A stretch of DNA of 64,000 nucleotides from Orobanche coerulescens. Its lineage: Eukaryota; Streptophyta; Magnoliopsida; Lamiales; Orobanchaceae. The notes under the pieces were generated by a model. The model searched no databases and was not told where the DNA came from. It saw only the letters and a list, made by a program, of their open reading frames with translations. Where the stretch lies: the NCBI GenBank assembly GCA_033398695.1, contig JAWKAU010000238.1, forward strand, positions 1-64,000, in the 5' to 3' direction. The position numbers and the translations under genes are program-made. Below are positions 24,933 through 39,600 of the stretch, one piece after another (positions within the stretch are counted from its first letter, which is position 1; the number at the start of each line of letters is the position of its first letter).

Positions 24933-27429
24933 AAATACGGAAATACCAACTTTGGCGCGAGTTCTAGCTCGTTTCCAAAACCTGTCACCACAAGCCAGCC
25001 CGTTACTACCCTTCCAAAAACTCCTATCACACCAAAAGAAACAAGCCTATCTAAAGTCCGGTGTTTCAAATGTCAAGGATTTGGACACTATCAAAGTGCT
25101 TGTCCAAATCGGAGGATTGTAACGTTGCGAGAAGCCATAGCCGCCCGAGAGGAATTATTAGCCGAAGAAGAAAGAGTTGGAGATGTTTTTAACTTAGAAG
25201 CTGACGAAGAAGAAGAATGCGAGGCATACGATGCCCCGAACTATGACACGAACCTTGTCCTTCGCATGTTACAAACGAAGGCCGCCCCAAGTGACGAAGA
25301 ACAACGGGACCAAATCTTCCACACGAAGTGTCGTGTCGGAGATAAATGGTGTAGCTTGATCATTGACGGTGGAAGTTGCACAAACGTGGCATCAAGCGAG
25401 ATGGTTTCAAAACTCGGTTTGATCACCACGGCCCATCCTAAGCCGTATGCACTCCATTGGCTCGATGATGGGAACAAAGTGAAGGTATCAAGACAAGTGA
25501 AGGTCGGACTCACCATGGGTTCGTATGGCGATGACATTACATGCGATGTACTACCAATGGACGCATGTCACGTGTTATTAGGAAGACCTTGGTTATTTGA
25601 TCGGGACGTACTACATCGAGGAGGAGTAATGAGTATGAGTTACGTGACAAAGGTAAAAAATTGTTCTTAAACCTATGTCACCTCAAGCTATCCGGACGAT
25701 GAGTTCGAAAAAGTCGAAGGACCGAAACTTACGATGTTTGCAAAGCGAGAAAGAAGTCGAACACGCCATTGACGATGGCGAACGTGTTTATTTGATGATG
25801 ATCAAAGAGGTACGAAATCTTGCCACCAAATCGCAACATGAGGAAGAGATAGACGCACTATTACACGAGTTTTGGACGTATTTCGAAGACTTGCGGTAGG
25901 ATTACCACCTATCCGCGGGATTGAACACCGATTGATCTTATACCGAGCTCCATTAGAACAAAGCGGCGTATCGTTGTAATCCCGAAGAAACCAAAGAACT
26001 ACAACGTCAAATTGGCGAACTCATGAATCACGGATATGTCAGAAAGTTTAAGTCCGTGTGCGGTTCCAGTTCTACTTGTACCAAAAAAGACGGAACATGG
26101 CGAATGTGTATTGACAAGAGAGCCGTGAATAACATCACCGTCAAGTATCGGTTTCCCATCCCGAGACTAGACGACATCTTCGGACGAGTTACATGGCTCG
26201 GTTATATTTTCCAAAGTTGATTTACGGAGCGGATACCATCAAATCCGCATGCGAGAGGGAGACGAATGGAAACGGCGTTTAAAACGAAGAATGGACTTTA
26301 CGAATGGGTTGTGATGCCATTCGGCCTCACCAACGCCCCGAGCACCTTTATGAGGTTGATGAACGAGGTTCTTAAACCTTTCTTGGGAAAGTTTGTTGTC
26401 GTGTACTTAGACGACATTTTGATCTACAGTCGGTCCGTAGAAGAACATCTCGAACATTTGCGGTACGTGTTTGAGACGCTAAGGGAACAAAAACTTTATG
26501 GAAAACGGGAGAAGTGTACTTTCCTAGTCGAGAGTCTTGTCTTTCTCGGCTATGTTGTTTCGAAGTACGGAGTTTCGGTCGACCAAGAGAAGATTGCGGC
26601 AATCAAGTCTTGGCCGACCCCAAAGACAATCACGGAGGTACGGTCATTTCATGGCCTCGCTTCTTTTACCGACGATTCATACGGGACTTCAAGACTATCT
26701 CGGTCCGATCACGGAGTGTCCAAAAGGAACCTTTGCATGGAACGAGGCAGCCCAAAGGCTTTTGAAAATTTAAAAGGAAAATTATGTGAAGCGCCGATTT
26801 TGACGTTACCCGATTTTTCACAACCGTTTGAGGTAGAATGCGACGCTAGCGGAGTTGGAATCGGGCGATGCTTATTCAAAGAGGCCGTCCCATCGCCTAT
26901 TTTTCGGAGAAGTTAAGTGGCGCCGATTGAATTATTGTACTTACGACAAGGTGTTGTATTCTATCGTAAGAGAAATCGATGATTTTATTCATTATCTGCG
27001 TTCGAAACATTTCGTCGCATTCGGATCACGAGTCGTTGAAATACATCAACGGACGAGTAAGCTAAGCCCGAGACATGCAAAATGGGTGGAATTTTTACAA
27101 TCTTTTCACTTTTCATCCAAGTACAAAGACGGGAAGAGTAATGTAGTGGCGGATGCACTATCGAGACGATATGCCTTACTGTCAATGCTAGATGTTCGTT
27201 TGTTGGGGTTCGAGACTTTGAAAGATCATTACAACGACGATTTGGACTTCGGGGAAATTTTTAACCGTTGTAAAACGGCCCCATACGAGGAATTTATTTT
27301 ACAGGATGGCTTTCTTTTCAAGGGAAATAAATTGTGTGTGCCGAGGCATACAATTCGGGAATTGTTGGTTCGGGAGGCGCACGGAGGAGGACTAGCCGGT
27401 CACTTTGGTTCGACCAAAACTGTAGAGGT
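24933..27429 (+). pseudogene. C gag-pol, copy in unit 1 (5' and 3' truncated)
   Basis: Begins mid-Gag (KYGNTNFGASSSSFPKPV), then the zinc knuckle, an intact protease region with IIDGGSCTNVAS (24924-25670 open), RT with YLDD (26266-26600), RNase H, and the integrase N-terminus. Cut at the same codon as 12719. Frameshifts at about 25660, 25890, 26020, 26220 and 26690-26990. Bases 27430-27448 are the 19-bp filler. Confidence 0.83.
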
Positions 27430-27448
27430 AAAATACATGGATATCGTA

Positions 27449-28988
27449 TGATACGAATCGGTCAACATCATCAAATACAAAAAAGAAGATTATCCGACCA
27501 AGATTGGTTGAGTTGCAGGCATACATAAAATCCTCATGCAAAATACATGGACAAATTACCAATTCTCGCGCGCACGACGACTTCATAGCAGTTTTAGTAT
27601 TTTGCCCATAACTTTCCCGTCCGAAATCCGATTCAGGTGATTCAAGTGGCCATGGAAAGCTAAGAAAGAGAGCTACAAATCTTATGAGACCATAGGACCA
27701 AATTCGGACTCATTGGATCCCAGAAATGACAAAACCGACAGCATCATATTTGGTCCAAGATCATGAAGATTTTTGTCTCTTCTAGTTTCAAGACTTGATA
27801 CGATATCTAAATCGAAGAAGCTCCAATAAAAATCGACATCCACGACGATACAAATTCGCATGGTCATGCATCATTATACTTGGGAGAAAAGAACACGCGG
27901 ATTGGAGTTACGTTGTTAATCGGACCGAGTAACGTAAAACTCGGCAGCGGAATCGGTCCGAAAGCATGAAAATTCGCCATATCATGCTTGAAAGGGACTC
28001 ATGATTTGTCAAGATGCATGAAGATATTTCTCCTTCCCCACCTCACTACAAAATCGGCCCAAGCTTAAGATTTGATGAAGACTTTCATCAAATATCTTCT
28101 TCATGTCACCATCACCATAATACTTCCAAATGAAGACATTTCTCCCACCATAATACAAAACGTAAGAAACAAGATTGGAAGAAGACTTTCCTCAAAACTT
28201 TCCTTCATGTCATTGTCCCTCATGTCTTAATCACCATAATAATTCCAAAGAGGTGATATCATATCTTCACACCATGATACCTCACGTCCCATGCATAAGA
28301 TTTGGAGAAGACTTTCATCCTTCATGTCATTTTCCCTCATGTCATAATCACCATAATAATTCCAAAGGGGTTGATATCATATCTTCACAAAATCCTCCTA
28401 ATCACCTAAGTTGAGTTCGGCCGATTTGAAGAATAAGGGATGATATTTAGTGAAGATCTTCTTCATGTCACCATCACCATCACAAGTCCAAGATTCATCA
28501 AAGATTTCTTCATGTCTTAATCACCTAATAAAACCAAGATGCTTGGTATCTCCTCCTTAGATATTTCGGCGAAATGGAAGCATGCTAGGAAGCTTCATTT
28601 TCTTGTTTTTGTTGTATTTTCTTAAAGTTGGAAACTACTATATATAGTAGTACTTGATTGTATTTGTAAGAGGCTTGAAGTTTAATAAACCTTGTATTTC
28701 TTTGAAATATACGTTGAACGAGTTCAACAAAACTTTAGTTATTGTTTCGACGCGTCTCGAGATTTTAACTTGATCAATTCTCAATAGGTCTTGAGGAGAG
28801 ATTACTTTTATCGATTTATAGGTCTAGTTCGATAAAACACATCCAAATCCGTATCCCATACTACTTCACGGCCGAAATCCATTTAAGTTCGGTCACCACC
28901 TTGTAATTTTGAGTGATACTTTGATACTTATCAAGACATAATAATCTTCCGTTGTATTTTATACGTATTACTTACGTAATTCGTATCA
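27449..28988 (+). repeat. D-family LTR (3)
   Basis: 1,540 bp, the unit-2 counterpart of 12739-14276. One stem base of hairpin 2 is altered (near 28815). PBS follows at 28993, and the D leader with gag start extends to 29380. Confidence 0.87.
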
Positions 28989-29380
28989 TAAGTGGTATCG
29001 GAGCCCAAGGTCATCTCCTTGGGCGATCAACTATATTCACCGAATTTTTTTGTTGTTGAAACCTTCTTGGGTTGTTCTTCACGGTTAGAAGAATTTTCGC
29101 ATAACATTGGCAGATTAGCGCAGTCGGAAGAAAACAAAGTTTCCCGTGGATTCGACCGTTGGATCATCACGAAATTTTGACAAAGGTAAGCCAACTCATT
29201 GAACTACAGTCTGAACGGTGGAGATCAGATTCTTTGATCATCTTCTTGGTTCATTCTTCACGGATTTCTTGGAAAATTTTCTGTCCGATTTCTTGTCAAG
29301 AACTATCTCTTGATTCTTGTTATGGAATTCTCCGAGCTCGATTTCTTGATGACACTCCGTGACGCACTAAACGGCTTACC

Positions 29381-30283
29381 TGATACGATATCTAATATTC
29401 CAGTCGGAGAATCTCCAATAAAAATCGACATCCATGATGATGCAAATTCGCATGGCCATGCATCATTATATTTGGGAGAAAAGAATACGCGGCTTGGAGT
29501 TACGTTGTTAATCGGAATCGGAGTAACGTAGAATTCGACGACGGAATCGGTCCGAAAGCATGAGAAAATCGGTCATATCATGCTTGAAAGGGACATATTT
29601 TGACTTCATATCTTTACAATCTTTACAAAATAAAAAAAGTGATTCCCTCCTTACAAAACAAAGTCACAAACGGCCGAAATGCATATGGATGGAGTGAAGA
29701 CTTTCTTCATCATGTCACTATCACAAATCTACACCAAATAAGGAGGATCGGCGAAATACATGCATGGGAAGAAGGGTGTTTTGTTCTACTTCATGTCACC
29801 ATCAAAGACCAAAATAACTTCATGTCTCTTTCACCTAATAACACCAAGAGATTTGATATCTCAATCCTTGGATTTTCCGAAATGATGTTGCTAGGAAGTT
29901 CGTTTTTCGTTTTGTTGTATTTTCTTTCGGTTGTAAACTACTATATATAGTAGTGTTCGTTGTACTTGTAATTCATCGAGAATCATAATAAACTTTGTAT
30001 TTCCTTTGAAATATACGTTGAGCGAGTTCGACAAACCTTAGTTATTGTTTCGACGAGTTTGAGATTTTAACTTTGATCAATTCTCAAAAGGTCTTGGGAA
30101 GAGATTACCCTTTTATCGAGTTATAGGTCTAGTTCGATAAAAACACACCAAACTCCGTACATCACTCTACCTCACGGCCGAACACCATCAACTTTCGCCA
30201 CCCTTAGCAAAATTCAAGTGATACTTTGTTTCTTATTAATCTTCCGTTGTGTTTTATACGTATTACTTACGTAATTCGTATCA
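29381..30283 (+). repeat. 5' LTR of E2
   Basis: 903 bp against 908 bp in E1. Losses lie mainly at CGGCCG sites (about 29750 and 29875). The Pol-tail frame is intact to about 29531. PBS at 30288. Confidence 0.9.
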
Positions 30284-30332
30284 TAAGTGGTATCGAGACA
30301 CTTGTCTCACGCTTCTCGACATCATCAAGAAG

Positions 30333-33300
30333 ATGGCATTCACCGATGAAGAAGTAGCACAACTACGTGACGTTCTTCGTGGCTTGCCGGAGCCTGAATC
30401 CATGCAGCGAGGACATGACACCATGCATGCACCACGACATGCGGATGAATACAAGACCCGAACTTAGGAGTTCGTAGGCGGCACCGATCCCGAGGTTTGT
30501 TTGGAGTGGGAAAGAAAAATTGAGCGAATGTTTGAGTTCAAGGAGCTCAATGACGAGGTACGTTGCAAGTACGCGATTCTCAAACTTGGAAAGGAGCTTC
30601 CCTTTGGTTTGAGCGAATGAAGACGCAAAGAAGTCGTGGAAAAGAGAAGATACGTTCGTGGGATTCCCTAAAAAGGAAACTACGAAAAAGATATGTCCCG
30701 GCTACACACAAGCTAAGTCTGCAGAAAAATTTGACCTCACGCAAGGAAAGCTAAGTGTCGAGGAGTACATCGAGGAGTTTGAAAACTTATCCTTGATGGG
30801 AGAACTTGAAGAAAGCGAAGAATTGCGCATGTCCCGTTTCCTACGAGGTTTGAACAAAAATATTGCTAATTCCGTGGAACTCTACCCCTATTCTGACTTC
30901 GATACTTTATGCGGACTTTGCATAAAGTTGGAAAATCAAAACAAAACCAAACTCTCTAAACCCGAATTCCCACCTAAATACGGAAATACCAACTTTGGCG
31001 CGAGTTCTAGCTCGTTTCCAAAACCTGTCACCACAAGCCAGTCCGTTACTACCATTCCAAAAACCCCTACCACACCAAAAGAGACGAGCCTATCTAAAGT
31101 CCGATGTTTCAAATGTCAAGGATTTGGACACTATCAAAGTGCTTGTCCGAATCGGAGGATTGTAACATTACGAGAAGCCATAGCCGCCCGAGAGGAATTA
31201 TTAGCCGAAGAAGAAAGAGTTGGAGACGTTTTTAACTTAGAAGCTGACGAAGAAGAAGAAGAATGCGAGGCATACGATGCCCCGAACTATGACACGAACC
31301 TTGTCCTTCGCATGTTACAAACGAAGGCCGCCCCAAGTGACGAAGAACAACGGGACCAAATCTTCCACACGAAGTGTCGTGTCGGAGATAAATGGTGTAG
31401 CTTGATCATTGACGGTGGAAGTTGTACAAACGTGGCATCAAGCGAGATGGTTTCAAAACTCGGTTTGATCACCACGGCCCATCCTAAACCGTATGCACTC
31501 CATTGGCTCGATGATGGAAACAAGGTGAAAGTATCAAGGCAAGTGAAGGTCGGACTCACCATGGGTTAAACGGGCGATGACATTACATGCGATGTACTAC
31601 CGATGGACGCATGTCACGTGTTATTAGGAAGACCTTGGGTATTTGATCTGGACGTACTACATCGAGTGAGGAGTATTGAGTATGAGCTACGTGACAAAGG
31701 TAAAATAATTGTTCTTAAACCTATGTCACCTCAAGCTATCCGGACGATGAGTTCGAAAAAAGTCGAAGGACCGAAACTTACGATGTTTGCAATCGAGAAA
31801 GAAGTCGAACACGCCATTGACGATGGCGAACGTGTTTATTTGATGATGATCAAAGAGGTCGAAATCTTGCCACAAAATCGCAACATGAGGAAGAGATAGA
31901 CGTATTATTACGAGTTTTGGACGTATTTCGAAGACTTGCCGGTAGGATTACCACCTATCCGGGATTGAACACAGTTGATCTTATACCGAGCTTCATTACC
32001 AAACAAAGCGGCGTATCGTTGTAATCCCGAAGAAACCAAAGAACTACAACGTCAAATTGATGAACTCATGAATCACGGATATGTCCGAGAAAGTTTAAGT
32101 CCGTGTGCGGTTCAGTTCTACTTGTACCAAAAAAGACGGAACATGGCGAATGTGTATTGTGATGAGCCGTGAATAACATCACCGTCAAGTATCGGTTTCC
32201 CATCCCGAGACTAGACGACATCTTGAGCGAGTTACATGGCTCGGTTATATTTTCCAAAGTTGATTTACGGAGCGGATACCATCAAATCCGCATGCGAGAG
32301 GGAGACGAATGGAAAACGGCGTTTAAGACGAAGAATGGACTTTACGAATGGGTTGTGATGCCATTCGGCCTCACCAACGCCCGAGCACCTTTATGAGGTT
32401 GATGAGCGAGGTTCTTAAACCTTTCTTGGGAAAGTTTGTTGTCGTGTACTTAGACGACATTTTGATCTGATCGGTCCGTAGAAGAACATCTCGAACATTT
32501 GCGGTACGTGTTTGAGACGCTAAGGAGCGAAACTTTATGGAAAAGCGGGAGAAGTGTACTTTCCTAGTCGAGAGTCTTGTCTTTCTCGGCTATGTTGTTT
32601 CGAAAGACGGAGTTTCGGTCGACCAAGAGAAGATCGCGGCAATCAAGTCGTGGCCGACCCCAAAGACAATCACGGAGGTACGGTCATTTCATGGCCTCGC
32701 CCGTTTTTTACCGACGATTCATACGGGACTTTAGCACTATATCGGTCCGATCACGGAGTGTCTGAAAAAGGGAACCTTTGCATGGAACGAAACGGCCCAA
32801 AAGGCTTTTGAAAACTTAAAGGGAAAATTATGTGAAGCGCCGATTTTGACGTTACCCGATTTTTCACAACCGTTTGAGGTAGAATGTGACGCTAGCGGAG
32901 TTGGAATCGGGGCAGTGCTTATTCAAAGAGGCCGTCCCATTGCCTATTTTTCGGAGAAGTTAAGTGGCGCCCGAGTGAATTATTGTACTTACGACAAGGA
33001 GTTCTATGCTATCGTAAGAGCACTCGATCATTGGAGTCATTATTTGCGTTGAAACATTTCGTCTTGCATTCGGATCACGAGTCGTTGAAATACATCAACG
33101 GACGAGTAAGCTAAGCCCGAGACATGCAAAATGGGTGGAATTTTTACAATCTTTTCACTTTTCATCCAAGTACAAAGACGGGAAGAGTAACGTAGTGGCG
33201 GATGCACTATCGAGACGGTATGCCTTCTGCCGATGCTAGATGTTCGTTTGTTGGGGTTCGAGACTTTGAAAGATCACTACAACGACGATTTGGACTTCGG

Positions 33301-34637
33301 GAAATTTTTAACCGTTGTAAAACGGCCCCGTCTGAGGAATTTGTTTTACAGATGGCTTTCTCTTCAAAGGGAATAAATTATGTGTCTTGAGACATACGAT
33401 TCGGGAATTCTTTGGTTCGGGAGGCGCACGGAGGAGGACTAGCCGGCCACTTCGGCTCGACCAAGATCGTAGAAGTGCTAAAAGAACATTTCTTTTGGCC
33501 GAAAATGTATGGTGACGTCGGCCTGATCGTGAGCAAATGCGTAACTTGTCACATGATGAAAAGTTCGTTCAAGTCGAGTACATACATGCCGTTGCCGATA
33601 CCGCTACGGCCGTGGGAGGATGTCTCGATGGATTTTATTGTGGCTTTACCTCGTACTCAACGAGGCAAGGACTCGATCATGGTGGTCGTCGACCGCTTTT
33701 CGAAAATGGCTCACTTTGTCGCGTGCCACAAAACCGATGATGCAAGCAACGTGGCGGACTTGTACTTCCGAGAAGTAGTTCGTTTACACGGAGTTCCAAA
33801 ACTATCGTGTCGGATCGAGATTCCAAATTTCGAGTTATACGGAATACTTTATGGAGGAAAATAGGTACTAAACTCCTATTCAAGACTTCACATCACCCGC
33901 AAACCGACGGACAGACCGAGGTAACTAATCGAACCTTGGGAGCATTATTACGAGGTTGGTAAATAAAACTTCGAGAAAGATTGGGACGTTAAACTTGCTC
34001 ATGCCGAATTCGCATACAACCGATCACCGGTTATGCCACGGTCCATTCACCTTTTGAAGTGGTATACGGATTAAATCCGCACTTGCCATTGGACTTGATT
34101 CCCTTACCGAGCAACGAGTTGGTTCACAAAGACGCCGAAGCAAAACTCAAATCAATGGTGAAGTTACATGAAAAGATACGGAACGGATTAAAGAAGTAAA
34201 TGAAATATACAAACGGAAGTCGAACAAAAATAAAAGCGAGATTATTTGATGTTGGCGACTTGGTTTGGATACATTTGAAAAGAAAGATTCCCAAGCAAGC
34301 GGAAGAACAAATTGATGCCGAGAGCCGAGGGTCCGTACAAAATTGTGGAAAAGGTGAACGACAACGCATACAAAGTCGAACTCCCGCGAATACGGAGTAC
34401 ACGCGACATTCAACGTAGGTGATCTCTCACCTTATCTTGACGACGATGGCATTGCGACTGAGGTCAATTCCTTTCAAAGACGGAGGGAATGATACGATAT
34501 CTAATATTCCAATCGGAGAATCTCAATAAAAATCGACATCCATGATGATGCAAATTCGCATGGCCATGCATCATTATATTTGGGAGAAAAGAATACGCGG
34601 CTTGGAGTTACGTTGTTAATCGGAATCGGAGTAACGA
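30333..34637 (+). pseudogene. E2 gag-pol (frameshifted)
   Basis: Same order as E1 from ATG 30333. The Gag-knuckle-protease stretch 30658-31569 is open (303 codons) and has the normal protease Cys. A TAA follows at about 31567, where relatives read on. RT, RNase H (32846-33052) and integrase (33412-33864) are each open in parts, with more than ten frameshifts between them. The Pol tail loses its stop by a one-base deletion near 34637. Confidence 0.83.
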
Positions 34638-35395
34638 GAATTCGACGATGGAATCGGTCAAAGCATGAGAAAATCGGTCATATCATGCTTGAAAGGGACA
34701 TATTTTGACTTCATATCTTTACAATCTTTACAAAATAAAAAAAGTGATTCCCTCCTTACAAAACAAAGTCACAAACGGCCGAAATGCATATGGATGGAGT
34801 GAAGACTTTCTTCATCATGTCACTATCACAAATCTACACCAAATAAGGAGGATCGGCCGAAATACATGCATGGGAAGAAGGGTGTTTTGTTCTACTTCAT
34901 GTCACCATCAAAGACCAAAATAACTTCATGTCTCTTTCACCTAATAACACCAAGAGATTTGATATCTCAATCCTTGGATTTTCGGCCGAAATGATGTTGC
35001 TAGGAAGTTCGTTTTTTCGTTTTGTTGTATTTTCTTTCGGTTGTAAACTACTATATATAGTAGTGTTCGTTGTACTTGTAATTCATCGAGAATCATAATA
35101 AACTTTGTATTTCCTTTGAAATATACGTTGAACGAGTTCGACAAACCTTAGTTATTGTTTCGACGAGTTTCGAGATTTTAACTTTGATCAATTCTCAAAA
35201 GGTCTTGGGAAGAGATTACCCTTTTATCGAGTTATAGGTCTAGTTCGATAAAAACACACCAAACTCCGTACATCACTCTACCTCACGGCCGAACACCATC
35301 AACTTTCGGCCACCCTTAGCAAAATTCAAGTGATACTTTGTTTCTTATTAATCTTCCGTTGTGTTTTATACGTATTACTTACGTAATTCGTATCA
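34490..35395 (+). repeat. 3' LTR of E2
   Basis: 906 bp after the polypurine tract at about 34476-34489. Followed by TTACC and the resumption of D gag. Confidence 0.9.
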
Positions 35396-36634
35396 TTACC
35401 GGAGCGACGTATGCAAGAAAGACGCAGAGACGATGCCAACGATATTGATTTCTTGGCCAAATTCCGCAGCATACCGGAATTTCACGGAGATAGTGATCCA
35501 AATGCGTGCATAGATTGGCTTCGTGCTTGTGAGGAGCACTCGGACTTCAAGGCTGCCCCGATCAACCGCCGCATTTCACTGGTGACAAAGCGCCTCCGCG
35601 GTAGCGCCGCCGTCTGGTGGCAAAAATTGAAACAAATCCGTTCACAACAACGTAAGCCTAAAATCCAAGATTGACTTAAATTCAAAAAATATTTCAATCG
35701 AAGGTTCAAATCCCCATCTTACCACCAATCCTTCGACGCTCCGCCACCGGCATTCGATCTAAGGTCTTCCTCCATCAAGGAATTCCTAACAGAATTTTTT
35801 TTCGATGAAGACAATGTCCCTACGGTCATTTTCAATGAAGTAGACGAGACAGAGTTTTCAACGGAGCAATACAATGAAGAAAGTGAGTTGAGCCATGTTT
35901 CCATAATTGTGAACTTGGAACTTGCTATTACGAGCATGAACTAATCGATTGTGTTGGTCAAATTGACCAAAACGGAATTGATGGGTCGAAGGAATTATTC
36001 ACACAAATGGAACCTTTTAAAGTTGTGGAAGACAAAATTGAGCTTGGTACTAAAATTGATCGGTTAGAAGAAAACGACAATTTTGGGCCTAAATTTCATA
36101 TCGACTCAGTTTCTGGTGATGGACTTATGGTCTTGGATGATTACCAAATTGAGGTTAGCAAATTATTTTGTGATGGGCCGTTATTCGGGAACCCAATAAT
36201 TTTGAAACGAGAGTTGGTCGGATTATGAAGGGCCACCGTCTTTGATGCGTAACCAATTGATGAAGAGGAATCCGTAATAAATCCTATGGTTCCCACCGTA
36301 ATAAATTCTGTGTTTTCCATTTTTGATGATGAACCCGAGAAATCGGTGTTTCCACTCGAGGAGGAACCCGATGTGGAGTTAACTGCGTCCCATTTCGGAT
36401 ATCCACTCATGTCATGATATCGGTATTACTCGGAGTAATTATTATTATTTTATTAATAATGATAGTTATTTTGTTGGTGATTCTCGAGGGGCCCCACTAC
36501 CTATCATCTCAAGATTTTGGGTCATGTACGTCTCATGACATCTTCGAGATCAAATACTTAGAGGCTTTAGTTAATTATCTTGGTGACGAAGGAAGTTCGG
36601 AATTGAGGACAATTCCCTTTAAAGAGAGAGGGTA
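35396..36634 (+). pseudogene. D2 gag-like gene, body
   Basis: Counterpart of 20710-21959 with the same early TGA (about 35672) and extra small indels in the acidic segment (about 35910, 36190-36360). It ends at the purine tract before the LTR. Confidence 0.8.
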
Positions 36635-38174
36635 TGATACGAATCGGTCAACATCATCAAATACAAAAAAGAAGATTATCCGACCAAGATTGGTTGAGTT
36701 GCGAGCATACATAAAATCCTCATGCAAAATACATGGACAAATTACCAATTCTCGCGCACGACGACTTCGTGAGCGATCTTTAGTATTTTGCCCATAACTT
36801 TCCCGTCCGAAATCCGATTCAGGTGATTCAAGTGGCCATGGAAAGCTAAGAAAGAGAGCTACAAATCTTATGAGACCATAGGACCAAATTCGGACTCATT
36901 GGATCCCAGAAATGACAAAACCGACAGCATCATATTTGGTCCAAGATCATGAAGATTTTTGTCTCTTCTAGTTTCAAGACTTGATACGATATCTAAATCG
37001 AAGAAGCTCCAATAAAAATCGACATCCACGACGATACAAATTCGCATGGTCATGCATCATTATACTTGGGAGAAAAGAACACGCGGATTGGAGTTACGTT
37101 GTTAATCGGAACCGGAGTAACGTAAAACTCGACGACGGAATCGGTCCGAAAGCATGAAAATTCGCCATATCATGCTTGAAAGGGACTCATGATTTGTCAA
37201 GATGCATGAAGATATTTCTCCTTCCCCACCTCACTACAAAATCGCCCAAGCTTAAGATTTGATGAAGACTTTCATCAAATATCTTCTTCATGTCACCATC
37301 ACCATAATACTTCCAAATGAAGACATTTCTCCCACCATAATACAAAACGTAAGAAACAAGATTGGAAGAAGACTTTCCTCAAAACTTTCCTTCATGTCAT
37401 TGTCCCTCATGTCTTAATCACCATAATAATTCCAAAGAGGTGATATCATATCTTCACACCATGATACCTCACGTCCCATGCATAAGATTTGGAGAAGACT
37501 TTCATCCTTCATGTCATTTTCCCTCATGTCATAATCACCATAATAATTCCAAAGGGGTTGATATCATATCTTCACACAATCCTCCTAATCACCTAAGTTG
37601 AGTTCGGCCGATTTGAAGAATAAGGGATGATATTTAGTGAAGATCTTCTTCATGTCACCATCACCATCACAAGTCCAAGATTCATCAAAGATTTCTTCAT
37701 GTCTTAATCACCTAATAAAACCAAGATGCTTGGTATCTCCTCCTTAGATATTTCGGCGAAATGGAAGCATGCTAGGAAGCTTCATTTTCTTGTTTTTGTT
37801 GTATTTTCTTAAAGTTGGAAACTACTATATATAGTAGTACTTGATTGTATTTGTAAGAGGCTTGAAGTTTAATAAACCTTGTATTTCTTTGAAATATACG
37901 TTGAACGAGTTCAACAAAACTTTAGTTATTGTTTCGACGCGTCTTGAGATTTTAACTTGATCAATTCTCAATAGGTCTTGAGGAGAGATTACTTTTATCG
38001 AGTTATAGGTCTAGTTCGATAAAACACATCCAAATCCGTATCCCATACTACTTCACGGCGAAATCCATTTAAGTTCGGTCACCACCTTGTAATTTTGAGT
38101 GATACTTTGATACTTATCAAGACATAATAATCTTCCGTTGTATTTTATACGTATTACTTACGTAATTCGTATCA
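36635..38174 (+). repeat. D-family LTR (4)
   Basis: 1,540 bp, counterpart of 21960-23499. CGGCCG has lost a base at about 37753 and 38059. PBS follows at 38179. Confidence 0.87.
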
Positions 38175-39325
38175 TAAGTGGTATCGAGCCCAAGGTCATC
38201 TCCTTGGGCGATCAACTATATTCACCGAATTTTTGTTGTTGAAACCTTCTTGGGTTGTTCTTCACGGTTAGAAGAATTTTCGCATAACATTGGCAGATTA
38301 GCGCAGTCGGAAGAAAACAAAGTTTCCCGTGGATTCGACCGTTGGATCATCACGAAATTTTGGCAAAGGTAAGCCAACTCATTGAACTACAGTCTGAACG
38401 GTGGAGATCAGATTCTTTGATCATCTTCTTGGTTCATTCTTCACGGATTTCTTGGAAAATTTTCTGTCCGATTTCTTGTCAAGAACTATCTCTTGATTCT
38501 TGTTATGGAATTCTCCGAGCTCGATTTCTTGATGACACTCCGTGACGCACTAAACGGCTTACCGGAGCGACGTATGCAAGAAAGACGCAGAGACGATGCC
38601 AACGATATTGATTTCTTGGCCAAATTCCGCGGATACCGAATTTCACGGAGATAGTGATCCAAATGCGTGCATAGATTGGCTTCGTGCTTGTGAGGAGCAC
38701 TCGGACTTCAAGGCTGCCCCGATCAACCGCCGCGTTTCACTGGTGACAAAGCGCCTCCGCGGTAGCGCCGCCGTCTGGTGGCAAAAATTGAAACAGATCC
38801 GTTCACAACAACGTAAGCCTAAAATCCAAGATTGACTTAAATTCAAAAATATTTCAATCGAAGGTTCAAATCCCCATCTTACCACCAATCCTTCGACGCT
38901 CCGCCACCGGCATTCGATCTAAGGTCTTCCTCCGTCAAGGAATTCCTAACAAATTTTTTTTCGATGAAGACAATGTCCCTACGGTCATTTTCAATGAAGT
39001 AGACGAGACAGAGTTTTCAACGGAGCAATACAATGAAGAAAGTGAGTTGAGCCATGTTTCCATAATTGACGAACTTGGAACTTGCTATTACGAGCATGAA
39101 CCAATCAGTTGTGTTGGTCAAATTGACCAAAACGGAATTGATGGGTCGAAGGAATTATTCACACAAATGGAACCTTTTAAAGTTGTGGAAGACAAAATTG
39201 AGCTTGGTACTAAAATTGATCGGTTAGAAGAAAACGACAATTTTGGGCCTAAATTTCATATCGACTCAGTTTCTGGTGATGGACTTATGGTCTTGGATGA
39301 TTACCAAATTGAGGTTAGCAAATTA
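38175..39325 (+). pseudogene. D2 second internal region, truncated
   Basis: Counterpart of 23500-24657: PBS, gag ATG 38505, capsid-like segment with a frameshift near 38630, shared TGA, and acidic segment open from 39047. It ends at the same base before the filler. Confidence 0.8.
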
Positions 39326-39600
39326 GTTACATGTACTTTGAGTTAGGATATGAACCTTGGGCATACGACAAGTTTAAGGAATAAAACGGATCTTGCTACC
39401 ACATAATTCATGCGCATGTATCGGAGCACTCAAAGTAGTAGATAAATGGTGTAGCTTGATCATTGACTGGAATAGCTATAGGTCTCACGACATTCATCAA
39501 ACCTTGGGCACATGTATCGGAGCACTCCGATACCACATAATTCGTCGTGCATGGATTCTGGCCATGAAGCAAAACTCAAATTTACAACTACTTGATGTTC
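39326..39600 (+). other. 275-bp patchwork filler, second copy
   Basis: Identical in length and layout to 24658-24932, with the PBS hairpin at 39514-39533. Its presence in both units shows that the filler predates the tandem duplication. Confidence 0.7.

Larger units (their letters stand above)
12333..27043 (+). repeat. Tandem unit, copy 1 (14.7 kb)
   Basis: Contains, in order, a pol fragment, 19-bp filler, D LTR, D leader, E1, D gag, D LTR, a second D internal region, 275-bp filler, and C gag-pol up to the RNase H ACATCAACGG. Length is 14,711 bp against 14,682 bp for copy 2. Order and both fillers are identical in the two copies. Differences are overwhelmingly 1-4 base indels. Confidence 0.88.
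29381..35395 (+). mobile_element. E2: full-length A-family element nested in D2
   Basis: 6,015 bp, LTRs 29381-30283 and 34490-35395, TSD TTACC (29376-29380 and 35396-35400). It is the duplicate of E1. Differences are mostly short deletions, so it is a copy by segmental duplication and not an independent insertion. Confidence 0.92.
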